Assembly (NCBI GenBank): GCA_022432975.1
Contig: CM039502.1
Coordinates: 74,109,497 to 74,173,496, forward strand
Source of the DNA: Begonia masoniana
Lineage: Eukaryota; Streptophyta; Magnoliopsida; Cucurbitales; Begoniaceae
Direction of reading: 5' to 3'
DNA: 64,000 nt
Part shown: positions 11,282 to 23,430 of the stretch, in pieces
Layout of the letters: each line of letters starts with the position of its first letter
How positions within the stretch are numbered: the first letter of the stretch is position 1
Notes under the pieces: generated by a model
Databases searched by the model: none
The model's input: only the letters and a program-made list of their open reading frames with translations
Told to the model about the DNA's origin: nothing
Position numbers and translations under genes: made by a program

Positions 11282-13020
11282 TCAGTTCTTCTCAATTCGA
11301 ATGAGACCTAATCTTATTCTTATATTATTGAACGTCTTTTCATCCAAAGGCTTGGTAAAGATATCTGCTAATTGATCAGCAGAATTAACAAATTCTAATG
11401 TAATATCACCTTTTTGAATATGATCTTTAATAAAATAGTATCTAACCTCGATATGTTTTGTTCTAGAATGTTGAATTGGATTCTTTGAAATGTTAATGGC
11501 ACTGGTGTTATCACACTGAATGAGAATTCTATCATAGAAAAGATTATAATCTTCTAGAGTTTGCTTCATCCATAGCATTTGAGCATAGCAACTACCAGCA
11601 ACAATATATTCACTCTCGGCATTTGAAAGTGCTACAGAGTTCTGTTTCTTAGAATACCAGGACACAAGAGATTCACCAAGGAACTAACAAGTGCCACTTG
11701 TGCTTTTCCTATCTATCAGACTTCCAGCATAATCAAAATCTGAATATCCTATTAGATCAAAAGAAATACCCTTTGGGTGCTATAAACCTAAGTCATATGT
11801 CCCACTTAGATATTTGAAAATCCTTTTGACAGTAGTGAAATGAGATTCCTTAGGGGCAGCTTGAAATCTAGTGCAGAGACAGACACTAAAGAGAATATCA
11901 GGTCTACTAGCTGTCAGATATAACAGAGATCCAATCATACCACAATATTTTTTAATATCAACCCTTGTTCCTTTTTCATCTTTGTCCAATTTGGTAGTGG
12001 TGCTCATGGGAGTTCTAGAGGACTTAGAGGACTCTAATCCAAATCTTTTTAAAAGGTCTTTGATGTATTTTTCCTGACAGAAGAAAATATCATCGGATTT
12101 TTGACTAATTTGAAATCCTAAAAAGAATTTTAACTCCCCCATCATACTCATTTCAAACTCACTTTGCATAACAGAGGCAAACTCATTGTAAAGTGAAACA
12201 TCTGTAGATCCGAATATGATGTCATCTACATAGATTTGAATTAGGAGAATATCTTTGTCCTTTTACATAGTAAACAGGGTTGAATCAGTATTACCCTTTT
12301 TGAAATTCATTTCCTCAAAGAAATTCTTCAACCTATCATACCAAGTTCTAAGAGCCTGTTTAAGTTCATATAGAGCTTTCCTAAGTTTGCATACATGGTC
12401 AGGCTTTTCATAGTCTTCAAATCCTAAGGGCTGCTCTACATAAACTTCTTCCATGATATACCCATTTAAAAAAGCACTCTTTACATCCATTTGAAAAAGT
12501 ATGAAGTTTTTGTGACAAGTATAGGCCAAGAGCATCCTGATAAATTCTAGTCTAACTACAGATGCAAAGGTTTCCTCAAAGTCTATTCCTTTTTCTTGGT
12601 TATAAACTTTGGCAACTAACCGAGCTTTGTTTCTAATAACTATGTCATTTTCATCCATCTTATTTTTAAATACTCATTTTGTTCATATAATTGGATGATC
12701 AACTGGTTTTGGAATAAGTTCCCAAACATTGTTCCTTTCAAATTAGTTTAGCTCTTCCTGCATATCTACAATCCAGTTTTCATCCAGCTCTGCTTCCTTG
12801 AATTTCTTAGGTTCAACTTGTGAAATAAATGCCACATTGGTACAAAGATTCCTAAGAGAGGATCTAGTCTTTACTCCTAAGGAGGGATCACTTAAAACTT
12901 CATCTAAGGGATGATTTTTGACATATTTTCAATATCTAGGAAGAGAAGAAATTTCATCATTGACAGGAACAATTTCTAGAGTATTTGAAGAATGTTCCAA
13001 ATCCAGGTGTCTGCTTAGAT
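11282..13020 (-). pseudogene. SIRE-like copia pol remnant: reverse transcriptase and RNase H
   Basis: A continuous but stop-broken frame encodes the C-terminal half of copia pol. In order: [20 protein letters not shown] and [13 protein letters not shown] of reverse transcriptase (12658-12263); the YVDD catalytic motif in the gap near 12220; EFEMSMMGELKFFLGFQI (12169 on); and RNase H with SWYSKKQNSVALSNAESEY, IQCDNTSAINISKN and [11 protein letters not shown] (11665-11282). The stops near 12263, 11778 and 11684, and one in the upstream part near 12660, sit where family members have Trp, Gln or another sense codon. No frameshift is needed between 12658 and 11282. Gag, protease and integrase are missing, so the element is truncated near 13020. 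Confidence 0.85.
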
Positions 13021-13380
13021 TAATGGCCCAGATTAATCCAATTAAACTTTTAAATTCATATTAGTAATTTAACTCGCACAGCTGATCGATCGCTTTGCGT
13101 AAAATACCGCTTCAGCCGATCGATCGCTAAATGTGACCGATCGATTGGGAACTCTTCTGCTGGCAATTCTCTTCTCGTCTTTAAATTCTCCATCAGCCGA
13201 TCGATCGTCCAGATTTGGCGATCGATCGGTGATGCCTCTGTTCACCGCCACACTTTGATATTTTTATTTCTTTATTTTTCTTCATTATGCACTAGATTTA
13301 TTATTCCTTGAAGCTTAACTTGTTAGATTTAATCTTATCTGCACATTTACACCAAAAACATTAAATTCATTCAAATGCTT
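13021..13380. repeat. Unassigned segment with GATCGATCG repeats
   Basis: About five copies of GATCGATCG or near variants lie between 13084 and 13236 in a spacer of unknown origin. The same palindromic motif clusters again within the solo LTR at 16156-16380, so this may be a fragment of a related LTR. No coding signal was recognised. Confidence 0.35.
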
Positions 13381-14008
13381 GAGAAAAACTTATCGAATCA
13401 AGATTAAAGAGTCTGAATAAGTGTGTAAAATACACACTTATCAAACACTCTTCTGTACAACTCTTATTAGTAACAAGAGAGAGATCAAAAGAATGTGAGT
13501 CATCTAAATCTAGCATGCCAGGAAGGTCAAAATCGAGAAGTGAAAAAAACATCAACTGTTATCATTATGGCCCGATGAACCACAAAAAAAAAATGCTGAA
13601 ATTTGAAGAAAGAACAAGACACATAGATTGCTAAAGGGGAGTTGAAGAGTACGAAAACAATTAGATTTGATGGTGAATGTATTTTTACATGCAAAGATTC
13701 TATCAACCTCGTGACATGAATCATGTCGAGTATGTGCCTTTAGTTCATCTTATCATATTATTTCAAAAGTATAATATTTTACATCTTACACTAGAAGTGA
13801 TTTTGACATCGTTAGAATGAGGAACAATCACATTTCTAGAATAATTAAAAAATGTGACATACATATGTGCACTAGCACAAGTTGTCAGTTGGTGCTTAAA
13901 GAGATCAGACATATTTCAAAAATTAAACTAAATTTAATATTAGTCGGTGTTTTTGATGATGCCGAATACAAGAGTCAATTTGTTGGTGTTAAATGACAAC
14001 TCAGCAAA
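13381..14008 (+). pseudogene. Old copia gag remnant with decayed zinc knuckle
   Basis: A plus-strand frame near 13525 reads GRSKSRSEK followed by NCYHYGPMNHKKK, a decayed CCHC zinc knuckle (second and last cysteines lost) preceded by the usual basic Ser/Arg linker. It is probably the continuation of the gag begun at about 6800. Stops and frameshifts are frequent. The solo LTR at 14009 cuts it from the pol remnants that begin near 16620. Confidence 0.55.
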
Positions 14009-16611
14009 TGTAATACCCGGCTGTACGGAATATTAATATTTTAATATAATGACATTTTTATTATTATGTCAAATCGAGTCGGTTTCGTAAAAAGAAAGTG
14101 TTATTAAGGTCCTAATAATTAATAAGGATTTTAAGAAAATTTTGGGAATTTTAGGAGTTGTAACACTAATTTTACGAAAATTACGTTTATCGTAATATAA
14201 AAGATACTTTGGTAAAAATAGTAAACGAGGTCCGAATTGCGAACAGACGGTTTTAATAGAACCCTAGTAATAAGTTGAAGTTATTGGCGAAATAAGGAAA
14301 TTTGGAGAAACCGAACCGTCGGTTAATTAACGAAACAAAGGACGAAACAAATAAAAAATCAAAGAAATGGCAAAATAGTAATTTGCCAAGTCAATATTAT
14401 ATAATATTACAATCATTTCTTCTTCTTCACGGTTTCACCCTCTTTCTCTCCTTCGACGATTCTCCCTCCCGCGAGCGATTCTCCCCCTCCGACGACGACT
14501 CGTCCTCCGTTCTTTGAAGTTTCTTTGTGTTATCTTCTCCATTAACGATTCTAAGTAAGTCTCTAACGTTTCCCGGCTTTGGTTCTTAGTTTTGCAAAGT
14601 TAAAAACGATTAGGGTTTCATTTAGGGTTTGTGAAAAACATGGTTTAGGGCTAGAAATCGATAGGCTTGTCGTATTGGTTCTTATAATGGACATATTGGT
14701 GATTATTGGGCGTGTTTAGTCGATTCATTGTGGAATGTTAAGAATTATCGATTTTTGAAGTTATGGAAAAAGTCGTTAATGGCGGTTTCGAGGTATCGAG
14801 CGTAAATTGTTGTTAAAATGCCTCGATTAGTTAAGTTAGAATTTTAGAAATTCTCTTAGTTAAGGATTTCGTTAATTTGGACGTTAATGGTTCGAATTCG
14901 TTTTAACGTCGACGCTGTGAATTGCTTAGGTAAACAACGCTCGTGGACGGAGCTTGAAATTCAACGAGCACGAGGTAAGTTCTCGTGACTTACTTTGGCC
15001 GATTGGCCTACACCATAAACCGGAGTTTGTTGTTGAGGAGACTTTGGTGCTTTGCTTGTTTAAGTTGGTCATTGTTTCGTCTAATTGTTTCGGTTGGGTA
15101 GTTTAGGTTCGGTTGTTTTTATAGATTAAGTGTTGTGACAGTTTGATGGTATTTGTCGTGTTTTGATGGTATTTGTAGTGTTTTAATGGTATGCTCATTT
15201 TGTATGTTTATATTGAACTGTTCATGCATCATGGTTTAAAAACGTCATGAAAATGAATTTATGCACGGATTTCATGAAAAGAACATGCATGTAAAGACAA
15301 GTAAAGTATCACAGTAAACAACCATGACATCGGGTTATCAGGGATGAGGTTCAGACCTGGCGTTCCTTGGTGAGCGGGTTTCCCTCCCTTCAGATGGTGT
15401 GGGCTGTCTAATAGCTGGACGTGCTCTATCTATCTGTCGAGCGTTTCCGATAATCATAGACTGACACGTACTGATATATGAAATGACATGGACGGTTTTC
15501 ATAGCATTGAGTATACATGATCATACATTAGCATTTACGTAGAGCTTGCTGAGATTTTTATCTTATAGATGTCTTTATGGTGTAGGTGACATAGAGCAAG
15601 GTGAGGAGAATTTCCCTCTACCAGATGATCGTACAGATTGAAGGAGAATGCCCGTGGTAGCGTGCTGGGCAGTTGACGCGTATTTTGACTCGTGGGGAAT
15701 GACGTAAAGGTATTTTGGAACACGATAGTTTGATCGTAGGAAAAACTGTATAGTAGAACATATTAGGATGTTTGGTTCTGGTTAGTTGAAAGATTGATGT
15801 ACAAATATTTAGGCAAACGGTTTATAAAACGTTTTGTTAAGGTTTTTATCTAGATTTTTATGAACTGTTTGGTGATTTTAGCAGGAGGAAATGTTTGGTT
15901 TCCAAACAGATCCACGCAGTTCATTTTTATGAAAATGTACTTCGTTTTAAATTGCGTTTCGAGTCGGTTTTGGGTGAGATTACGGAGAACGTATGAACGT
16001 TGGTCAAGTTTATGTCAATTGTATTGTGGAGAAGTATGTATGTTTAGTGATAGTTGAGAATGAAGTTAGAAGTGTTGAGGGTAGTGTTTATGTAAGGGAA
16101 AGGAAAGAAAGAAAGGGAGAGGGAGGCAACTCCCTGGAATTTGGATTCCAGGGAGGGTGGCGATCGATCTCCTAAGGAGGGGATCGATCGCCTCTTTGGT
16201 CGTCACTCTCTGGAAAAAATCCAGAGAGTGTGGCGATCGATCGCCCAAAAAGGGGCGATCGATCGCCTGGTCATCGATTGCGGGGCGATCGATAGCCACA
16301 ATGAGGGGCGATCTAATCGCCCCTCCTATTTTTGATGACGGCGATCGATCGCCTGTTTTGGGCGATCGATCGCCCCTTTCACTTTTGGGACAAATGTCCC
16401 TTTTGCCCATGCATTTGGTCGATTGTTTAATTAAGTTTTATTTAAATTGTTTTAATAATTGTTTTAGGTGTTGTTAATTGGTTTAAAAGCGTAAACTTCC
16501 ACGATTTCGATTTTAAAAGTTTTATTTCCGCTCGAACGTTAGGTTTAAAATTTTAAGTATATAAAAAAAAATTATACGGTAAAAATTAGGATACGGGTAA
16601 GGGTCGCTTCA
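14009..16611. mobile_element. Large solo LTR, probably Ty3/gypsy
   Basis: A 2603 bp segment starting TGTAATACCCGGC and ending GGGTCGCTTCA, flanked by the perfect 5 bp duplication GCAAA (14004-14008 and 16612-16616). There is no internal coding region, so it is most likely a solo LTR left by recombination between two LTRs. The size and TGTAATACCC start suit a gypsy family with long LTRs. It carries a GATCGATCG cluster near its end. Its host is the old plus-strand copia. Confidence 0.75.
16156..16380. repeat. GCGATCGATCGCC palindrome cluster
   Basis: About eight or nine copies of the palindrome GCGATCGATCGC or close variants, at irregular spacing, fall within the solo LTR. Runs of GGGG often precede the motif. 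Spacing is not constant, so it is not a simple tandem satellite. Confidence 0.6.
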
Positions 16612-16616
16612 GCAAA

Positions 16617-18624
16617 AGCTCGCTAATTATAGAAAGATGAATTAGATTGTATGTGAAAAAAGTATCATTAAATGCTACACAAGATAACACACCAATTGAT
16701 TAATGACCTAAACAATTGGGTCATATGAGCAAGAAAAAACTTCAAATACTTGACAAAAGAGAATGTCTACCACCGCACAGAGATGAACTTTGTCAAGTTT
16801 GTGTTCACTGTTTAGCTGAAAAACAACACAAAATTTTCTTTTAGAAGAATTCTGTATCAAGAAAATTAGACGTGTTAGAAGTTATCTATTCATATATTTG
16901 CGATCTCATGTTGATAAAAATGTTAGGCGGCTCTCAGTACATAGTCATGTTTATTGATGATCATTCAAGTAAGATTTGGGTCTGCGCACTCAAAACCAAA
17001 GATGATGTATTTAATGTTTACAAGTTGTTTCACGCACTCACAGAGCAAAAGAAATTGGGAAGATGTTAAAATATATTCGCATAGATAACGGTGGTAAATA
17101 CATGAGATCCTTTGACGAATACTCCAAGATGCACGAAATTAGACATAAAATATTAGTTCCAAAGAAATGATGAATATAATGATTGTGGAGAAGATAGGGT
17201 GAATGTTATCACATTCAAAACTTTGCAACTGCAGTAAGTATCATCAACTTGTCTCCATCAGCACGTCTGAGTGGAGAAGTACAACATAAACTATGTACAC
17301 GAAAAGACGTCTCTTATAAGCATCTAAAGTTGTTCTAGTGCGGAGTGTTCGTCCATATTTCCAAAGATGAAAGGCCCAAGGTAGACAACAAAGATAAAGA
17401 ATACATATTGCTCGAATACGAAAGTGTTGCATTCAAATATAGGTTTTGGGATAGGTTGACAAAGAGATTGTCAGAAGCTGAGATGTTATCTTCTTTGAAT
17501 ATAAGACTATTGAAAACATGAAGCAATATGTGTAAATCCCCAATGAGCATCTAGTAAGAGTTGATCTAGTAAAATCAACTTTTGGCAAAGGAGATACTGA
17601 AGAATCAAGTGATTAAGCAACTAATGATGTTGACCAAGAAAAAACAAAGTATCTTCCTTAATCAGTTGCAGAACCATAGTTAAGAAGGTCAGTAATAGAT
17701 CTTCAACTATGAAGAAGATAATTTGCAAACGAGTATATGATTATTAATGACGATGACGAACCCGAATGTTATGAGGAAGTTACAGAGCATCAACAAAGAA
17801 GATATGATTAGATCCAATGTAAGATGAGATGAGACCATTCGTTCAACTTCCAAAGAGAAGAAAGATGTTCAAGGACAAATGGGTATATAGACTCAAAGCT
17901 TAGGACAAAACTTCACAACCAAGGTAAAAGGCACAACTAATCGTGAAAGTCTTTGGCCAGAAGAAATGATGTTGAGTTTGAGGACATATTTTCAATTGTC
18001 GTAAAGATGTCATTCATACGAGTTGTACTTGGTTTAACCTCAAGTCTAAACTTAGAAATCAAACAACTCGGTGTCAATACCACTTTTTTGCATGGTGAAT
18101 AGCAAGAAGAGATCTACATGGTGCAACTAGAATGATTCATCATTATAGGAAATGAATATTTGGTATGTAGATTGAAGAAGAGCTTGTATAGATTAAAACA
18201 AACCCCACGACAATGGTACAGGAAGTTCGATTTCTTTATGGACAATCAAGAATACATGAAAACTTCGTCACACCATTGTATGTTCGAAAAAGATCAACGA
18301 ATGTCACATTTATAATTTTCGTACTTTATGTTGTTGACTTGCTAATTCTAGTTTAAGACAGAAAATATTACTAAATTTTAAAAAAGAAAATTTTCGCAAG
18401 TTTTTTGCCACGAAAAACTTAGAATCGGCGAAATAGATATTTGACATGAGTATCACCGTTGATAGAAAAAAAATGAAAACTATGGCTATCATAGAAAGTA
18501 TGTAAATAAAGTTCTCAGTAAATTTAATATGAATATGACAAAGTTGGTTGTATTACACTTGCTAAATATTTCAAAAAAGTGATTCTACTATAGAAGGAAA
18601 AACATAAATGCAGAAAACTCTATA
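16617..18624 (+). pseudogene. Old copia pol remnant: integrase and reverse transcriptase
   Basis: Plus-strand fragments with many stops. Near 16800 a reading resembles the zinc-binding CVHCLAEKQ part of integrase. The segment 16872-17069 contains YIVMFIDDHSSKIWVCALKTKDDVFNVY, the integrase core, followed by YIRIDNGGKYMRSF around the second catalytic aspartate. From about 17870, reverse-transcriptase-like pieces follow (KDKWVYRLK, YVVDLLIL near 18327). This is the middle of the ancient Tnt1-like element. A Cassandra element inserted at 18625 separates it from the RNase H part. Confidence 0.7.
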
Positions 18625-19936
18625 TGTAACGACCCCTCATCCCAGCAAGATATTGTCCGCTCTGGGGATTGGACCGCAGCCCAATATCCTCCCCTCACGG
18701 CTTTGTTTGGCAAGAACTTCCCGGAAGGTCACCCAACCTGGAATTGCTCTCGCCGAAGCACTTTTAACTTCGGAGTTCTTATGGGATCCGTCGCCAATCG
18801 TGCTCCAAAATGCGTCTTGTTATCTTGGGAGGGATCTCTTACATATGTTTCATTTCCATGTACTTCCCCAAGCGATGTGGGTTCGTAACGGCCCCTCCTT
18901 CAACGGTAGAACCCTCCGGCCCAGGTCAGCCCCAGGATCCGCGGAGCTTTACCCACCTCCGGCCCAGGTCAGCCCCAGGATCCGCGGAGAATGGGTGGTT
19001 CCGTAACATGCGTTGAAAGACGGGTCGTCACAATCACCCCCCCCTCGGGGGGCCCAACGTCCGCGTTGGCCACATTTCGGGGGTACAGTCTCTGATATCA
19101 TTTGTAACGACCCCTCATCCCAGAACGATATTGTCCGCTCTGGGGATTGGACCGCAGCCCAATATCCTCCCCTCACGGCTTTGTTTGGCAAGAACTTCCC
19201 GGAAGGCACCAACTGGAATGCTCTCCGAAGCACTTTAACTTCGGAGTTTATGGGATCCGTCGCCAATCGTGCTCCAAAAAGCGTCTTGCTAACTTGGGAG
19301 GGATCTCTTACCTATGTTTCATTTCCATGTACTTCCCCAAGCGATGTGGGTTCGTAACGGCCCCTCCTTCAACGGTAGAACCCTCCGGCCCAGGTCAGCC
19401 CCAGGATCGCGGAGATGTCCAACCTCCGGCCAAGGTCAGCCCCAGGATCCGCGGAGAATGGGTGGTTCCGTAACATGCGTTGAAAGACGGGTCGTCACAA
19501 TCACCCCCCCCTCGGGGGCCCAACGTCCTCGTTGGCCACATTTCCGGTTGGGTACAGGCTCTGATATCATTTGTAACGACCCCTCATCCCAGCAAGATAT
19601 TGTCCGCTTTGGGGATTGGGCCGCAGCCCAATATCCTCCTCTCACGGCTTTGTTTGGCAAGAACTTCCCGGAAGGTCACCCAACCTGGAATTGCTCTCGC
19701 CGAAGCACTTTTAACTTCGGAGTTCTTATGGGATCCGTCGCCAATCGTGCTCCAAAACGCGTCTTGCTAACTTGGGAGGGATCTCTTACATATGTTTCAT
19801 TTCCATGTACTTCCCCAAGCGATGTGGGTTCGTAACGGCCCCTCCTTCAACGGTAGAACCCTTCGGCCCAGGTCAGCCCCAGGATCCGCGGAGAATGGGT
19901 GGTCCCGTAACATGCGTTGAAAGACGGGTCGTCACA
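18625..19936 (-). mobile_element. Cassandra TRIM retrotransposon, three LTRs
   Basis: 1312 bp flanked by the perfect 5 bp duplication CTATA (18620-18624 and 19937-19941). On the minus strand the order is LTR 19936-19572, internal 19571-19500, LTR 19499-19103, internal 19102-19033, LTR 19032-18625. LTRs start TGTGACGACCC and end GGGTCGTTACA. Each internal part is about 70 bp, with a methionyl-tRNA primer site (decayed TGATATCAGAG) and a G-rich tract, the minimal plan of a terminal-repeat retrotransposon in miniature. Each LTR holds 5S rRNA-like sequence on the minus strand: GGATCCCATAAGAACTCCG, GTTAA, GGCGAGAG and GGTTGGGTGACC. That is the hallmark of Cassandra. There is no coding capacity, and overlapping frames here are spurious. 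Confidence 0.93.
18722..18825 (-). ncRNA. 5S rRNA-like domain in Cassandra LTR
   Basis: The minus strand carries most of the 3' two thirds of plant 5S rRNA, including the internal control region (box A, intermediate element GGCGAGAG, box C GGGTGACC). Copies also lie in the other two LTRs (about 19200-19290 and 19670-19770). In Cassandra this domain gives an RNA polymerase III promoter inside the LTR. It is not a genuine 5S gene: the flanks are LTR sequence and the 5' end has diverged. Confidence 0.8.
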
Positions 19937-19941
19937 CTATA

Positions 19942-20540
19942 TGTCTCGACAGTCAACAGTTTCATGTTTGTTATGGTTTGTACAATACATGATATTTAAC
20001 ATTCTGTTGGAGTAATCAGCCAATTTTTATCAAAGTTAAATACTGAAATTTTGTAAAGTAGATTCTTATGTATCGCAGAGACACTTTGAATTCAGTTTGC
20101 GTTTTGAGAATAAAGAATTTTCTTTAGTAAGCTCTATTGATGCAACCATGACTCGAGACATTGACTCTAGAATACCAACATTTGGATATTTGATTACATT
20201 TAGAGGTGAAGTGGTATCATGACAATCTAAGTGTCAAAAATTAATTGCATTATCAATAATGGAAGCAGAGTTTATTGTTTCTACATAGGCATATAAAGAA
20301 GTTTTGTGTATTCGAAAGTTTTTAATAGAATTTGGTTATAGACAAGATAAATATATTTTATATTATAACATTCAAAATACTATTCATTTGGGCAAGTGTA
20401 AACTTTCATTTAGAATTCTATTTAGTATATATACGTGTGTGTGATGAAAATATTGTAATCATCTTAAAAAGTTTATCATTTGGAAAAACTAAGTTGTATG
20501 TGGAAGCACGATCATATAGAGAGATATTCTTTTTCTAAGT
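19942..20540 (+). pseudogene. Old copia RNase H remnant
   Basis: Continues the ancient copia after the Cassandra insertion. A plus-strand frame reads YLITFRGEVVSW near 20190 and QKLIALSIMEAEFIVST near 20237, then AYKEVLCIRKFLIEFG, the copia RNase H pattern. Stops interrupt the frame. The 3' LTR is not clearly delimited beyond 20540. Confidence 0.65.
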
Positions 20541-22544
20541 CAATAAATATAATGTAATCCTTTCTATTCTATTTCGAATACTCAAATTATGTGTTATATT
20601 TATGTTACATTTTAACCCATCAAAATAAGCATTTTTTATTTGTTCTTTTATACTAGCCATAGGGATAAACTAATACGAAATATTGATTGTCAACGCTCTG
20701 AAGCCGAGGCTTGTTTTTCTGAAATGGATCATCGATCAAGTGGGTTTCTAGATCTGTGTGCAGAGATTCTGGCTCGATTTGCGAATCTTCCAATCCTTCG
20801 AAGTTTCAACCTGAACAAGTAATCCTATTATTTCATCTTTGTTTATTTTAAATGAAGAATACTCTGTCAGAAATAATAATTTAATTTATTTAATTCGATT
20901 AGCTCAATTACTTTACCCTTCAGATCCACCGATTGAGTTTAGATCTATTAAATTATTTTTAAATTAAAAAAAAAATCTTTCATTAAATTGTTTTGTATTA
21001 TATATCAAGAGAAAACTGAATCTGAATGCAACCTAGTTTTAGAATTTGTTTTCACAAACAGTGTTAGGTCTGTTCTGGAATCCGAGTCACTAAAAACAGT
21101 TTGTAAAAACAAATTTATGAGTGTCAAGAGCTGAAAACTATGCAGATTGAAGCAGCTCAACAAGTCAGTGGGAGATTAGGGAGAAGATGAAGATGGTGAT
21201 TGACATTTAATCTGAAGATAACTTTATAAGTAGTGAGATAATGACCCATCAAGAACGTCTTCGACATTTTGGTTTAACTTTCCAATAAAATTCTGACCCC
21301 ACAATTTATATTAATGGTGTGTTGTCCAATTTAACCTTGTTTTACGTGCTCGTCGATTAAATGCTCCCATAATGGGGCTCCCTGGCTCCCTTGATTTCTC
21401 CACTGTTTTTTGTACATGTATTTGTTATTATTATTATTAACTTGTAATCTCAAGTTTCTTTCAATGTTCAGTTCATCAGGAGCCACGTAACTTGTGCATT
21501 GTGCGATTTATCTGGTCATCTATGTTAGTTGCCTAGTTTCATACATATTAAGAATATACAACTGATATTTTTAATTCGACAAATATTATCCTGTCCGGTT
21601 CTTTTTACCAAGTCTATTGGTAAAGTGCCATTTGTATTCTACTGTTTGTGTCGTTTACAAATTATACTTTAATTTTGTTTTTAATAAATTGAATATCCAC
21701 TTTCAGTTGTCTAAAATTTATACATTGTAGTCAATTTATCCATTAAATTAACTCAATCATAATTTTTTCAATGATTTCTATTTTAATTTTGTACTATGTT
21801 AATCTTTCAATATATTTTGAAACTGTCACAGAATATATTGATAAATATTAAAATTGAATTAGAAGCTATAAATGAGGATAAAAATCACGTGAAAATATAT
21901 AATTATATAAAAAAGATGGTATATATACGTTGAATTTAACAATAAATTAATGATAATATTGAACTGAAGTCATTATTCACATTAAATTCTACGACCTGAT
22001 TTTTTTCAGTTGAATGAAATAATGGGGACCAAAACTAGACGTTGGAAGCATAATTTAAAGCACAGATGATGACGAGTGTAGCAGTGAGAAAGAAAGTTGG
22101 CATTAAGGTCTAGTTACCTACTCACTGTCATTTTGCATTAAAATAACTCTTGACTAATTTGCAGACCACCCTCTCAACTCGGCTGTTACTGCATGCACAT
22201 TCATATTGAGTGGTCTGGGTCTGGGTGAAGTACACAGGCCCCTTTCCCCAGTTACCAATTGTAGCAAAACACTTTATTCTAATGACAGCGTTTTTTGTTG
22301 TTTTATATGACTGATTTTAATATAATATAAGATGCTTGTTTGGTCTTTTTCATTTGTTTTTTGTGCTCAGTTCAACTGGGCCTACCTGGGTAGCAAATTT
22401 ATGAAAGCACAGAGCTAAATATTATGTCGATTAATGCTTCTGCTTTTATAAAGTTGAAAACTTATAGTAAATCTTGTCGAAATAATAGGAGACGTAATTA
22501 GTTAAGGGACAAGTAAGCGATGAGGTAACTTTTGTAAACAAGCC
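20541..22544. other. Intergenic, no gene recognised
   Basis: AT-rich sequence with a 60-codon open frame at 20640-20822 that has no motif I recognise. No transposon ends or RNA genes were identified. It may include the decayed 3' LTR of the old copia element. Confidence 0.4.
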
Positions 22545-23430
22545 ACTCTAAGTTGGGGTGGGGCAGTCCGGTTCCGATCCGGGACCAGATTTGAACTGAA
22601 TCCTTCAAGATTTTTATTCTAGTTCGGTATGGGTTCCTCCCACCAAAATTCTGGAATATATATTTTATTTAAAAACGATAAATTTTTAACATACAAACTA
22701 TCTAACATATAAACTATATTCAACTATCCAATATTAAAATGCAATCTAAGAAACAAAATTCAACGTCCAAAATAAAGTAAACTATCTAACATACAAACTA
22801 AATTCAAATATCAAATATTAAAATGAAATCTAAAAAATTAAATTCAAGATCCAAAATTAATCCAACTATTTTAAAAATACAAACTAAATAATAAATCCAA
22901 CTAAATTGTCAATTTCATTCAAACTTCCAAGCAATCAATTCCAAACCATTAGAGATCATCATTAAAATGAAGTCAATAATTACAACTATATCAAGTCATC
23001 GATGTATTATCTTCTATAAAATTTTCATCGATAGGATCAGCAGAATCTGAAAAATGTAAAATATTGAAAACATTAGTTAATTACTAGAGATAAACATGTA
23101 AAACAAATAAATATTATAATGTTCAAACTTTTTTCTATAGTTGTGATAATACTATCTTCGAAATCATTATCAATATTTGTAGAAATTTTAAAAGGATTGA
23201 ATGTTTTGAAACAACTTTGGAAGCATATAAGAGTTTCAACACTTAGGGGGCTTAGAATTGGGAAAGACATCAAGAACACAATCACCACAACTAAAAGCAG
23301 ATTTTGACGCCACTGTAGAAATTAGAATGATCAATATATCTTTTGCAATTGCACTTAAAACTCGATACTTATCGGAGTTCTTCTTTCACGAAAATAATAT
23401 GTCAGAACTGTTTGAAAAATTCTCTAACTT

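Noticed and set aside
7062..13020. A complete SIRE element
   Set aside because: Only one LTR is found; gag, protease, integrase and the 5' LTR are missing, so it is truncated.
18608..19999. Many open frames of 60-170 codons on both strands
   Set aside because: They repeat between LTR copies and run through 5S rRNA-like and LTR sequence of Cassandra, which has no coding capacity.
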